In this document: one piece after another, positions 48,970 to 57,084 of the stretch
Position numbering within the stretch: position 1 is the stretch's first letter
Layout: each line of letters starts with the position of its first letter
NCBI RefSeq assembly: GCF_008838325.1
Contig: NZ_CP042829.1
Span: forward strand, 1,426,001-1,490,000
Reading direction: 5' to 3'
Source of the DNA: Tepidiforma bonchosmolovskayae
GTDB taxonomy: Bacteria > Chloroflexota > Dehalococcoidia > Tepidiformales > Tepidiformaceae
DNA: 64,000 nt
Translations under genes and position numbers: made by a program
Notes under the pieces: generated by a model
What the model was told of the DNA's origin: nothing
Database searches by the model: none
What the model saw: only the letters and a program-made list of their open reading frames with translations

Positions 48970-49563
48970 ATGCCAGCCCTCGCCGCCCTCCGCGCCGCCC
49001 TCCGCCCCATCGCCCGGCCCGCCCGGCAGGCGCTCGGGCCCCTTCGCCGCGCCCGCTGGCGCGCCCGCTACCTCCGCGACGGCATCGAAGGCATCGCCAT
49101 GGAGCTGCGCTCCGCCACCCACCACCACGACGAACTCCTCCGCATGTTCGGCGCCGCCGTCGGCCGCGATGTCTCCATCCACGGGCCCATCCACATCGTC
49201 AACGCCGGCGCCGATTTCCGGAACCTCCGCATCGGCAGCCGCGTCCACCTCGGCACCGACGTCCTCATCGACCTCGCCGACCGCGTCACCATCGAGGACG
49301 AGGCCACCCTCTCCATGCGCGCCAGCATCGTCACCCACATCGATGTCGGCCCCGGCCCCCTCCGCGAACGCCGCCCCCGCGAACAGGGCCCCGTCCGCAT
49401 CGGCCGCGGCGCCTACCTCGGCCTCGGCGCCACCGTCCTCCACGGCGTCACCGTCGGCGAAGGCGCCACCATCGGCGCCCACGCCCTCGTCGACCGCGAC
49501 GTCCCGCCCGGCGCCACCGTCCTCGCCCCCCGCGCCCGCCGCGCGCCGGAGCCTGCGGAGTGA
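48970..49563 (+). CDS. Hexapeptide-repeat acyltransferase
   Basis: A 197-residue left-handed beta-helix acyltransferase. Imperfect hexapeptide repeats run from about residue 70 to 185 (GRDVSIHGPIHIVNAG, IGSRVHLGTDVLIDLADR, IGRGAYLGLGATVLHG, VTVGEGATIGAHALVD), interrupted by a loop with the usual HID/VGPGP segment. This is the maltose/galactoside O-acetyltransferase type; it would modify a sugar of a surface polysaccharide. The basic N-terminal helix (about 1-40) may touch the membrane. It overlaps the following glycosyltransferase-like gene by GTGA. Confidence 0.87.
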   Translation: MPALAALRAALRPIARPARQALGPLRRARWRARYLRDGIEGIAMELRSATHHHDELLRMFGAAVGRDVSIHGPIHIVNAGADFRNLRIGSRVHLGTDVLIDLADRVTIEDEATLSMRASIVTHIDVGPGPLRERRPREQGPVRIGRGAYLGLGATVLHGVTVGEGATIGAHALVDRDVPPGATVLAPRARRAPEPAE

Positions 49564-50507
49564 CCGCCACGCCCCCCGGCCGCCGCGGCCGCGTCCTCGT
49601 CCTCGGGCTCCCCTATTTCGGCCGCAGGCTCGCCGCCGACCTCTCCCGGCTGGGCTGGCAGGCCCGCTACCTGCCCCACCCGGGCCGCAGCCTCCCCGGC
49701 TGGGCCCGCGTCGCCGCCGCCGTCGCCCGCGCCGATATCGTGTACCTCATCGGCAGCCGCCTCGACCGCGGCTCGCCGCAGGACCGTCTCCTCCGCGTAC
49801 GCCGCCGCCCCGTCGTCATCCACTGGGTCGGCACCGATGTCCAGATCGCGCTCGAGGAGCACCGCCGCCGCAACGCCTCGGCCCGCATCGCCGAGCGCGC
49901 CATCCACTGGACCGATGCTCCCTGGCTCGCCGAGGAGCTGCGCCTCGCCGGCATCCGCGCTGAGTACGTCCCCCTCCCGATCCCCCTCCCCGCTGCCGAC
50001 CCGCCCCCCCTGCCGGAGCAGTTCACCGTCCTCCTCTATTACCCGGTTGATGCCTTCGACCGCGAAGTCTTCGATATCGACACCATGCTCCGCCTGCCCC
50101 CGGCCTTCCCGGGCGTGCGCTTCATCCTGGTCCCCTCGCCGCCGGAGACGCTCCCCGCCCCGCTCCCGCCCAATCTCGAGGCCCGCGGCTGGGTCGACGA
50201 CATGGACGCCCTCTACCGCGAGGTCACCGTCCTCGTCCGGCTCACCAGCCACGACGGCCAGTCGTTCATGGCCGCCGAGGCCCTCGCCCGCGGCCGCTAC
50301 CTCATCTGGACGCACCCCATGCCCGGCGGCATCCAGGCCGCCGGCTTCGAGGCCGTGAGCGCGGCCCTCCGCCGCCTCCTCGAACGGCACCAGGCCGGCG
50401 CCCTGCCTCTCAACCTCGACGGCCGCCGCCAGGTGCTCGAACGGTTCGGCGGCGGCGCCCCCCTCCGCGAGATCGATGAGCGCCTGCAGGTGCTCCTCCC
50501 CCGCTAA
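49560..50507 (+). CDS. Glycosyltransferase family 4-like protein
   Basis: A 315-residue GT-B-fold protein. The N-terminal half has RVLVLGLPYFGRRLAADLSRLGW and IVYLIGS; the C-terminal half has the nucleotide-sugar-binding pattern ARGWVDDMDALYREVTVLVRLTSHDGQSFMAAEALARG, in which the usual E-x7-E is replaced by D...E. Active transferase is likely but the donor is unknown. It starts within the stop codon of the acetyltransferase gene (GTGA), so the two act in one pathway, most likely surface glycan. Confidence 0.78.
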   Translation: MTATPPGRRGRVLVLGLPYFGRRLAADLSRLGWQARYLPHPGRSLPGWARVAAAVARADIVYLIGSRLDRGSPQDRLLRVRRRPVVIHWVGTDVQIALEEHRRRNASARIAERAIHWTDAPWLAEELRLAGIRAEYVPLPIPLPAADPPPLPEQFTVLLYYPVDAFDREVFDIDTMLRLPPAFPGVRFILVPSPPETLPAPLPPNLEARGWVDDMDALYREVTVLVRLTSHDGQSFMAAEALARGRYLIWTHPMPGGIQAAGFEAVSAALRRLLERHQAGALPLNLDGRRQVLERFGGGAPLREIDERLQVLLPR

Positions 50508-50510
50508 AAC

Positions 50511-50539
50511 TCCCCGCCATCGGGGAATTGCGATACCCT
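50511..50539 (+). promoter_or_regulatory. Inverted repeat over the -35 and -10 TACCCT of the ArsR-type gene
   Basis: TCCCCG-N4-CGGGGA (50511-50526) ends 7 bp before the -10 hexamer TACCCT (50534-50539), thereby covering the -35 region. It is placed as an autorepressor operator. The ATG follows the -10 by 6 nt. Confidence 0.55.
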
Positions 50540-50545
50540 CGAACC

Positions 50546-50869
50546 ATGAAGGCCATCCCGACCCTCTCCACCGATGAGGAGCGCGCCGCCGCCATCTTCC
50601 GCGCCCTCGGCAACCCCGCCCGCGTGGCCATCGTCAGCGAGCTCGCCCGCCGCGCAGCCTGCGTCAGCGACCTCGTCGCGGCCCTCCCCCTCGCCCAGTC
50701 GACCGTCTCCCAGCACCTCAAGGTGCTGAAGGAGGCCGGCATCGTGCGGGGCGAAATCGAGGGCCCCGGCGCCTGCTACTGCCTCGACCCCGAGGCCATC
50801 CGCTGGATCGCAAAGTTCTGCTACGACCTCTGCTGCCCGCCCGGCGCCGGCGAACCCGCCTGCTCCTGA
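50546..50869 (+). CDS. ArsR/SmtB-family metal-responsive repressor
   Basis: A 107-residue winged-helix repressor. The helix-turn-helix is VSDLVAALPLAQSTVSQHLKVLKEAGIV and the wing contains GEIEGPGACYCLD. A Cys before the HTH (AACVSDL) and a Cys-rich tail (FCYDLCCPP...ACS) could form a soft-metal or arsenite site. The promoter holds an inverted repeat, so it probably represses itself. The ATG is fixed by the -10 element. The gene it controls besides itself may be the small frame at 50951. Confidence 0.9.
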   Translation: MKAIPTLSTDEERAAAIFRALGNPARVAIVSELARRAACVSDLVAALPLAQSTVSQHLKVLKEAGIVRGEIEGPGACYCLDPEAIRWIAKFCYDLCCPPGAGEPACS

Positions 50870-50950
50870 TCGGTCGCGTGCAGGGCCCGTCACCTGCCGC
50901 TGCCCCCGCGCCATAGGAACGGCGAACCCTTCGCGCGAGGTGCGTTCCTG

Positions 50951-51040
50951 GTGTTCCGGTTCCTCTTCCCCTTCCGGCGGTGGCGCCGCCGCCGGGGGTT
51001 CTTCCGCCGCCCGAGATTCCGGGCTGGCCCCCGCCTCTAG
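50951..51040 (+). CDS. Possible 29-residue Phe/Arg-rich microprotein
   Basis: A GTG-initiated frame of 29 residues starting FRFLFPFRRWRRRRGFF after the initiator, with 13 Arg and 7 Phe and no acidic residue. GAGGTG lies 8 nt before the GTG. It follows the ArsR gene by 81 bp on the same strand. Reasons for doubt: in GC-rich DNA Arg codons arise easily by chance, and no terminator is evident. If real it could be a nucleic-acid- or membrane-binding peptide. Confidence 0.38.
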   Translation: MFRFLFPFRRWRRRRGFFRRPRFRAGPRL

Positions 51041-51043
51041 CGC

Positions 51044-52006
51044 TCAGCCCTGCGGCAGCCCCCGCCCCGCAAGGAAGTCGAGCAGCAGGCGGTTCACCTC
51101 GTCCGGGCGCTCCTGCTGGGTCCAGTGCCCGCACCGCTCGAGGTGCTCCATCCGGATGCCCGGGATGAGCGCCGGCATTGCCGCCGCCATCTCCGGCTTC
51201 AGGATGGTGTCGTTCGCGGCCGTGATCATCATCGCCGGCACGTGCAGCTGGGGCCCCTGCGGCGCACCCTCCTCCTCGGCGTTCAGGTCGGCGGCCCGGT
51301 ACCAGTTCAGCCCCCCGCGGAACCCCGTCTTCCGGTACGCCTCCACGTACACCGCAATCTCCTCGTCCGAAAGGAACGAGCGCCGGTCGTCGGGGATGCG
51401 GGCCAGCACCCCGCTCCCGTCGCCGCCCACCCGCATGAAGGTCGTGAAGTCCTCCGCCCGCGTCCAGTCCATGAACACCTTGTGGAACGTCCGCTCGATG
51501 TCCGCCTCCAGCTCCGCTTCGGCCACCCCCGGCCGGAGGAAGTAGCGCATGTAGAACGTGTCGTCGGTCAGGCCGTGGTAGTCGCGCAGCGCCTCCGTCG
51601 TGCGCCGGTTCGATGGCGGCGCGTACGGCGTGTTCAGCCCCACGATCGCGGCCGTCCGCTCCGGGTAGCGCAGCCCCATCTGCCAGACCACCGCACCGCC
51701 CCAGTCGTGCCCCACGAACACGGCCCGCTCCAGCCCCAGCGCATCGAGCAGACCCGCCATGTCCGCGCAGAGCACCTTCATCGTGTACTGGCGCGGGTCC
51801 TCCGGCGCGTCGGTGCCGCCGTAGCCGCGCATATCCGGCGCGATCGCCCGGTAGCCCGCCTCCGCGAGCGCCCGCAGCTGGTGCCGCCACGAATACCACA
51901 GCTCCGGGAACCCGTGGCAGAACACCACCGGAAAGCCGCTCCCGGCCTCCGCCACGTGCATCCGGATTCCGTTCGCCTGCACCTCGCGGTGCACGATGTC
52001 GCCCAC
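51044..52006 (-). CDS. Alpha/beta-hydrolase, epoxide-hydrolase type
   Basis: A 320-residue soluble epoxide hydrolase-like enzyme. The oxyanion motif is HGFPELWYSWRHQL, the nucleophile is D101 in VGHDWGG, the acid is in AANDTILKP and the base is His in RCGHWTQQERP. Cap-domain Tyr residues (YMRYFLRPG; NWYRA) fit the epoxide-polarising pair. Haloalkane dehalogenase would need a different halide site, so epoxide hydrolase is preferred. The GTG at 52006 follows CAGGAGG by 7 nt. It is divergent from the aminotransferase gene. Confidence 0.88.
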   Translation of the reverse strand: MGDIVHREVQANGIRMHVAEAGSGFPVVFCHGFPELWYSWRHQLRALAEAGYRAIAPDMRGYGGTDAPEDPRQYTMKVLCADMAGLLDALGLERAVFVGHDWGGAVVWQMGLRYPERTAAIVGLNTPYAPPSNRRTTEALRDYHGLTDDTFYMRYFLRPGVAEAELEADIERTFHKVFMDWTRAEDFTTFMRVGGDGSGVLARIPDDRRSFLSDEEIAVYVEAYRKTGFRGGLNWYRAADLNAEEEGAPQGPQLHVPAMMITAANDTILKPEMAAAMPALIPGIRMEHLERCGHWTQQERPDEVNRLLLDFLAGRGLPQG

Positions 52007-52056
52007 GCTGCTGCCTCCTGCGCTGCCTGCTCGCTGTCTGCTACGGGGCCACATCC

Positions 52057-52062
52057 TACACT
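52057..52062 (+). promoter_or_regulatory. -10 hexamer TACACT, leaderless aminotransferase gene
   Basis: TACACT is followed after 6 nt (gtcccc) by the ATG at 52069. Confidence 0.55.
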
Positions 52063-52068
52063 GTCCCC

Positions 52069-53223
52069 ATGGCCGAACTGCGCATCCCCTTCTTCCGCCC
52101 CGCCATCGACGACGACGATATCGCCGCCGTCGCCGATACCCTGCGCAGCGGCTGGCTCACCAGCGGCCCCAACCTCCGCGAATTCGAACGCGAGCTCTCC
52201 GCCGCCTGCGGAGCACCGTACGTCAACGCCGTCAACTCCTGCACCGCCGCCCTCCACCTCTGCCTCCGCGCGTGGGACATCGGCCCCGGCGACGAAGTCA
52301 TCGTCCCCGCCTACACCTTCTCCGCCACCGCCACCGTCGTCGTCCATACCGGCGCCCGGCCTGTCCTCGTCGACGTCCGCGAACGCGACGCCAATCTCGA
52401 CCCCGAGGCGTTCGAGCGCGCCATCACCCCCCGCACGAAGGCCGTCATCCCCGTCCACTTCGCCGGCGAACCGTGCGACATGGACGCCATCCTCGCGATC
52501 GCCCGCCCCCGCGGCATCCGTGTCCTCGAAGATGCCGCTCACGCCATCGGCGCCGCCTACCGCGGCCGCCCCATCGGCTCCATCGGCGACGCCACTGCCT
52601 TCAGCTTCTACGCCACCAAGAACATCACCACCGGCGAAGGCGGCGCACTCGCCACCTTCGACCAGGCCCTCAGCGACCGCGTCCGCATCCTCACCCTCCA
52701 CGGCATGACCCGCGACGCCTGGAACCGCTACGACGCCGGCGGCAGCTGGCGGTACGACATCGTCGAATTCGGCTTCAAGGACAACCTCACCGACCTCGCC
52801 GCCGCGCTCGGCCGTCGCCAGCTCGCGAAGCTCGAGCGCCTCACCGAGGCCCGCACCCGCATCGCCATGCGCTACATCGCCAACCTCCGCGATGAGCCGC
52901 TCCTCACCCTCCCCGCCTTCGACGAGGCCAACCGCCACGCCTGGCACCTCTTCATGGTCCGCGTCGATAACCGGCGCTCCCCAGTGCACCGCGACGACGT
53001 CATTCGCCGCCTTGCCGAGCGCGGCATCGGCACCTCCGTCCACTTCATCCCGCTCCATTTCCACACCGCCTACCGCAAACTCGGCTACCAGCCCGGCGAT
53101 TTCCCCGTTTCCGAACGAATTTTCGACGGCGCAATCAGTCTCCCCCTCTTCCCGGCGATGACGGACGAAGACGTCGATTTCGTCTGCGAAAATCTGCGCG
53201 AAATTCTTCACCCGAACGCTTGA
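52069..53223 (+). CDS. DegT/DnrJ/EryC1/StrS sugar aminotransferase
   Basis: PLP-dependent aminotransferase of 384 residues that aminates a keto-sugar nucleotide. Family motifs: IPFFRPAIDDDDIAAV near the start, NSCTAALHLCLRA, DEVIVPAYTFSATA, VLEDAAHAIGA and the PLP lysine K184 in FYATKNITTGEGG. The C-terminal HAWHLFMVRVD and GIGTSVHFIPLHFHTAY are typical. The substrate sugar is not determined; a role in surface glycan is likely in view of the acetyltransferase and glycosyltransferase 2 kb upstream. Confidence 0.93.
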   Translation: MAELRIPFFRPAIDDDDIAAVADTLRSGWLTSGPNLREFERELSAACGAPYVNAVNSCTAALHLCLRAWDIGPGDEVIVPAYTFSATATVVVHTGARPVLVDVRERDANLDPEAFERAITPRTKAVIPVHFAGEPCDMDAILAIARPRGIRVLEDAAHAIGAAYRGRPIGSIGDATAFSFYATKNITTGEGGALATFDQALSDRVRILTLHGMTRDAWNRYDAGGSWRYDIVEFGFKDNLTDLAAALGRRQLAKLERLTEARTRIAMRYIANLRDEPLLTLPAFDEANRHAWHLFMVRVDNRRSPVHRDDVIRRLAERGIGTSVHFIPLHFHTAYRKLGYQPGDFPVSERIFDGAISLPLFPAMTDEDVDFVCENLREILHPNA

Positions 53224-53286
53224 GCCCGACCGTGCTCCTGCCGAACAATGAGGCGAACGGCCCAATTCGGCCCGAGGTGGCAGTCC

Positions 53287-54321
53287 ATGTCCCCCACGTA
53301 CCGCCTGGCTGCCGCCCTGCTCCTTCCCCTCGCCCTCATCGCCGCCTCCTGCGGCGACTCCACCAGGAAGGCGCCCCTCGCCGACTGGGTCGACGGCCTC
53401 TGCCGGGCCGCAGCAGCGCTGGACCGCGACCGCGACGCCGCGCTCGAAACCTTCACCTCCGCCGACCTCACCAACACCGCTGCCGCGAAACAGGTCTTCG
53501 TCACCACCGTCGAGAAGCAGCGCGAGGTGCAGAAGACCTTCCGCGCGGCCGTCAACGACCTCGGTCAGCCCGACATCGACGGCGGGAAAGAGGTTGTCAA
53601 GGCCTTCCAGGACCAGTTCAAGGAGAACGACCAGCGGACCGACGACGTCGCAAAGCGCGTCGCCGCCATCCCCGACCGCGCCGACTTCCTCACTGAGTTC
53701 CAGCGCATCGTCGACCAGGCCGGCGAACCCGACTTCCGCGCGAAGCTCGTCCTCGTCGCCAAAGACCACCCGCGGGTCGACGACCTTATCGCCGCCATCG
53801 ACAAAGACCCCGACTGCTCACGGGTCATCTTCAGCGCCAGCCCGGCCGCCAATCCCCAATCCGAGGCATGGGTGAGCGGCGTCTGCACCGCCCTCGGGAC
53901 CTGGATCAACGCGCTCAGCACCGGCGCCGATTCCATCAACCGCAAACTCGATGCCGCCCAAACCCCGGCCGAGGTGAAGCGCATCCTCGTCGACTTCTTC
54001 GAACAGGGCCTGGCCGATACCCGCGCCCTCGACCGCGCGCTCAAGCGGCTGGACCCGCCCCCTGTCCGCGACGGCAAAGAGATCAACCGCGTCTTCGTAA
54101 CCGCCGGCGAAGACCTCGTCGCCGCCATGGAGCGGCTCAACCGCGAGGTCCGCTCCGCCGACTTCTCCACCATCCAGCAGGCCGACGCCGAAGCCGCCCG
54201 CTTCATCGCCCTCATCGACCAGCTCTTCGGCGACGTCGCCGCGAGCTTCGACGAACTCCAGCAGTACGACCCCGAGGGCCTCGACATCCTCTTCCAGGAA
54301 CTCCCGGAGTGCCAGTTCTGA
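53287..54321 (+). CDS. Lipoprotein with tandem-duplicated helical domain
   Basis: A 344-residue predicted lipoprotein: signal peptide with lipobox IAASC at about 18-22. The mature part consists of two similar mainly helical halves, each beginning W-V-x-G-[LV]-C (WVDGLC, WVSGVC) and ending with a Cys (DPDC; LPEC), so one disulfide per half is plausible. The halves have many charged residues and heptad-like Leu/Val spacing. GAGGTGG lies 8 nt before the ATG at 53287. The family was not recognised and function is unknown. Confidence 0.72.
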   Translation: MSPTYRLAAALLLPLALIAASCGDSTRKAPLADWVDGLCRAAAALDRDRDAALETFTSADLTNTAAAKQVFVTTVEKQREVQKTFRAAVNDLGQPDIDGGKEVVKAFQDQFKENDQRTDDVAKRVAAIPDRADFLTEFQRIVDQAGEPDFRAKLVLVAKDHPRVDDLIAAIDKDPDCSRVIFSASPAANPQSEAWVSGVCTALGTWINALSTGADSINRKLDAAQTPAEVKRILVDFFEQGLADTRALDRALKRLDPPPVRDGKEINRVFVTAGEDLVAAMERLNREVRSADFSTIQQADAEAARFIALIDQLFGDVAASFDELQQYDPEGLDILFQELPECQF

Positions 54322-54437
54322 CCGGCTGACGCCGCTGCCCCGCCCGAGGCCGGCGCGCCCGGGTTTCCGGCCGCCCGGACAGGCCCCACCCCCGCTGAGG
54401 TGCAGGGGCGGGCAACCGCGGGCCGGCCGGCGCGCCC

Positions 54438-55694
54438 TTACTCCGCAAGTCTCACCACCCCAACGACGACGCCTGACCTCGCCGTTGCGATCGGCCGCCC
54501 CGCCACCGAAACCTCCCCGCCGCCGGGACACCACATCTGCCAGGGCAGCCCCAGGCCGACGGCCGGCTCTGTCTGCCCCGGGCACGAGACCGTCGGCACC
54601 GCCGGCAGCAGCCGCTCTCGCCAGCCCGCCACCACAGCACCCGGGTCCGCAACCGGTTCGAGCTTCCCCGTCGCCGGGAAGAACAGCCACGTCTCGTTGC
54701 CTTCCCAGGTCCAGCACCGTTCTGTCGCCCCGGCGAGGCGCTGGAACGGCGCCGCCCGCATGAGCACCCCGTTGCCGCCAGGCTCGAAGTCGAACGACAC
54801 CAGCGCGTAGCCGTCGAGCCGGCCTCGCGCCAGCTCCCGCCCTCCCGCCGGCTCGACGAACACGACCTCCTCTCCGCCCAGCCCGAGCTCCTCGCAGGCG
54901 AGCGTCCAGCCCCCGGGGACCGTTGCCAGCACCTGGCCACCGGGGTCCACCGCGGCCACGGTCGCCCCTCGCCTCGTCACGGCCCCGTCAAGCCGCACCG
55001 ACGCGAAGACCCCCGGCCCGTCGTGGTGCGCAAACCCCATCACCTCCAGCCCGCCGTCGTCGGCGTGCCAGGCGATTGGCGCCGGCCACGCCCCGAGTGC
55101 CTCCAGGAGCATATCCATCCCCCAGCGGTGCAGCACCCGCCCTGTGGCCATCTCGAGGACGATAAGTTCGCCCCGGTCGCGGTCCCGGAGGTCGGCACTC
55201 TCCCAGCCGACCGCAAGCATCCGCCCGTCGTGCGAAGGGACCGCCGTCGTCGGCCGCTGCGCTGGGTCAAACCGCAGCAGCGTGGCCAGCTCCCGCCCAT
55301 CGAGGCTCCACCGCACCACCCGCCGCTCGCTCATCGTGACCACCTCGCGCCCGGCTGCGAAGACCCACCCGGGCAGCACGAACTCATCGGTCGAGCCCAC
55401 CCGGAACGAGGCAACCCTCCGCCCGCTTGTCGGGTCGACGGTCACAATCTCGACCATCGGGTAGCTCCGCGTGTCCGTCTGCTCCGTGCCAGCCTCAAGA
55501 GCAAGCACGAGCAGGTCTCTCCCCGGCGGCACGGTCTGCGTCGGTCCGGGTGTCTGCGTTGCCGCCGCCTCCGTCGGAGCGGGTGTTGCGCGGCTGCCCC
55601 CGTCGGTATCGCTGCACGCTCCCGCCAGAACCGTCCCCGCCAGCGCGGCAGCCAGCACCAGCGTCGCGCCCCGCAACCGTGTTCTCCCGGTCAT
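54438..55694 (-). CDS. Beta-propeller-type lipoprotein
   Basis: A 418-residue lipoprotein with a signal peptide ending LAGACSDTDGG and a Thr/Pro/Ala linker (TPAPTEAAATQTPGPTQT). The rest is repeated four-stranded beta units with W/G/D spacing typical of propellers (REVVTMSERRVVRWSLDGRE; DGRMLAVGWESADLRDRDRGE), as in PQQ/YVTN-like proteins. No enzyme motif. The start is placed by the lipobox and by AGGAGG 7 nt upstream of 55694. Probably an extracytoplasmic binding or sensory protein; function unknown. Confidence 0.75.
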   Translation of the reverse strand: MTGRTRLRGATLVLAAALAGTVLAGACSDTDGGSRATPAPTEAAATQTPGPTQTVPPGRDLLVLALEAGTEQTDTRSYPMVEIVTVDPTSGRRVASFRVGSTDEFVLPGWVFAAGREVVTMSERRVVRWSLDGRELATLLRFDPAQRPTTAVPSHDGRMLAVGWESADLRDRDRGELIVLEMATGRVLHRWGMDMLLEALGAWPAPIAWHADDGGLEVMGFAHHDGPGVFASVRLDGAVTRRGATVAAVDPGGQVLATVPGGWTLACEELGLGGEEVVFVEPAGGRELARGRLDGYALVSFDFEPGGNGVLMRAAPFQRLAGATERCWTWEGNETWLFFPATGKLEPVADPGAVVAGWRERLLPAVPTVSCPGQTEPAVGLGLPWQMWCPGGGEVSVAGRPIATARSGVVVGVVRLAE

Positions 55695-55762
55695 GCGTAC
55701 CCTCCTGCCCGCCCTGCACGGTACAACGCCGCCGCACCCCCGATTGTTCCGTTTCCCCCCCG

Positions 55763-55772
55763 CCCCCCCCCC
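55763..55772. repeat. C10 homopolymer tract before the MFS gene
   Basis: Ten consecutive C, preceded by C7-G. It ends 17 bp before the -10 hexamer (55790), that is at the -35 position, where length changes would alter promoter spacing. Confidence 0.9.
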
Positions 55773-55789
55773 GCCCCGCCCCCGCCGCG

Positions 55790-55795
55790 TACCAT
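55790..55795 (+). promoter_or_regulatory. -10 hexamer TACCAT of the MFS gene
   Basis: TACCAT lies 8 nt before the GTG at 55804 and has no Shine-Dalgarno sequence after it. Confidence 0.5.
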
Positions 55796-55803
55796 TCCCC
55801 TTC

Positions 55804-57084
55804 GTGGCTGCCGCTGCACCCTCCTCCCGCGTCGAACGCCCGGCCGCGACCGCTGTCCTCGTCGGCATCGCGGCCCTCGCCCCGATCGCCGTCGACGTCT
55901 TCCTTCCCTCCATGCCGGCCATGGCCCGCGAGTTCGACACGAGCACCGGCACGCTCTCGCTCGCGGTCACCCTCTTCATCGTCGCCTTCGCCGGCGCCCA
56001 GCTCTTCTGGGGCCCCCTCTCCGACCGTGCCGGCCGCCGCCCGGCGCTCCTCGCCGGGCTCGCCCTCTTCGTCGCCGGCAGCCTCCTCTGCCTCGCCGCC
56101 AGCAGCATCCCCCTCCTGCTCGCCGGCCGCATCCTGCAGGGCCTCGGCGGCGGCGCCGGCCCCGCCATCGCCAACGCCGTCGTCATCGATACCTACCGCC
56201 GCGAACGCGCCATCGGCGTCCTCGCCCTGATTACCCTCTCCATCGCCCTCGCCCCGATGATTGCGCCCGTCTTCGGCGGCCTCATCCAGGAGTACGCCAC
56301 CTGGCGCGTCGTCTTCGTCCTCCAGGGCGGCGTCGGGGTGCTGCTCGCCGCCACATTCTTCGCGCTCATCCCGGAAACGAACCGCGCCCCCGACCCGTCC
56401 GCCCTCCGGCCGTCCCGGCTGGCCGCCAACTACCGCCGCCTCTTCCGCTCCCGCACGTTCGCCACGGCCGCCGTCCTCATGGGCCTCCTCTTCGCCGGCC
56501 AGCTCATCTTCATCTCCACCAGCTCCTTCGTCCTGGTCGATGACCTCGGCGCCAGCCCCGTCGTCTTCGGCCTCAGCTTCGGTTTCGTCTCCTTCGGGAT
56601 CATGGCCGGCGCAACCATCTGCCGCCGCCTCAGCCGGCGGTGGCCCCCCGGGCGCATCGTCTTCGTCGCTGCTGCGATGGGCTGGGCCGCCGCGCTCGCC
56701 ATGGCCGCGCTGGCCGTCGCCGGGCTTGCCAGCCTCCCCGCCACCGTGCTGCCCGCGTTCATCATCCTCGCCGGCAACGGTATGGCCCGCCCCGCCGCGA
56801 CCGCCACCGCCCTCGCCGACTTCCCCGAGACCGCCGGCCTCGCCTCGGCCGTCCTCGGCTTCACCCAGATGGCGATCGCCTCCGGCTGCAGCATCCTCTT
56901 CAGCGCCCTCGTCGAGCCCGGGCCCGGCACCCTCGCCGGCGGCATGGCGCTCGCCTCCACGGCAGCGTTCGCGCTCTTCGCGCTCGCCCGGCCCCCTGCC
57001 TTCAGCCTCCGCTCGCCTGGGCCGGGAACGGGTGCTGCCGCCGCCACAGGTACGCCAGCGCCCCCGTCGCCACGGCCACGTTGA
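55804..57084 (+). CDS. MFS multidrug transporter (Bcr/CflA type)
   Basis: A 426-residue 12-span major-facilitator exporter. The start of the first span has LAPIAVDVFLPSMPAMAREF, the Bcr/CflA signature, followed by the loop 2-3 motif GPLSDRAGRRPALL and RILQGLGGGAGPAIANAVV in span 4/5. Relatives export bicyclomycin, chloramphenicol or sulfonamide-type drugs by proton antiport. The substrate is not known here. The GTG start is set by the -10 element; the 3' end overlaps the convergent rlmB gene by 83 bp. Confidence 0.9.
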   Translation: MAAAAPSSRVERPAATAVLVGIAALAPIAVDVFLPSMPAMAREFDTSTGTLSLAVTLFIVAFAGAQLFWGPLSDRAGRRPALLAGLALFVAGSLLCLAASSIPLLLAGRILQGLGGGAGPAIANAVVIDTYRRERAIGVLALITLSIALAPMIAPVFGGLIQEYATWRVVFVLQGGVGVLLAATFFALIPETNRAPDPSALRPSRLAANYRRLFRSRTFATAAVLMGLLFAGQLIFISTSSFVLVDDLGASPVVFGLSFGFVSFGIMAGATICRRLSRRWPPGRIVFVAAAMGWAAALAMAALAVAGLASLPATVLPAFIILAGNGMARPAATATALADFPETAGLASAVLGFTQMAIASGCSILFSALVEPGPGTLAGGMALASTAAFALFALARPPAFSLRSPGPGTGAAAATGTPAPPSPRPR

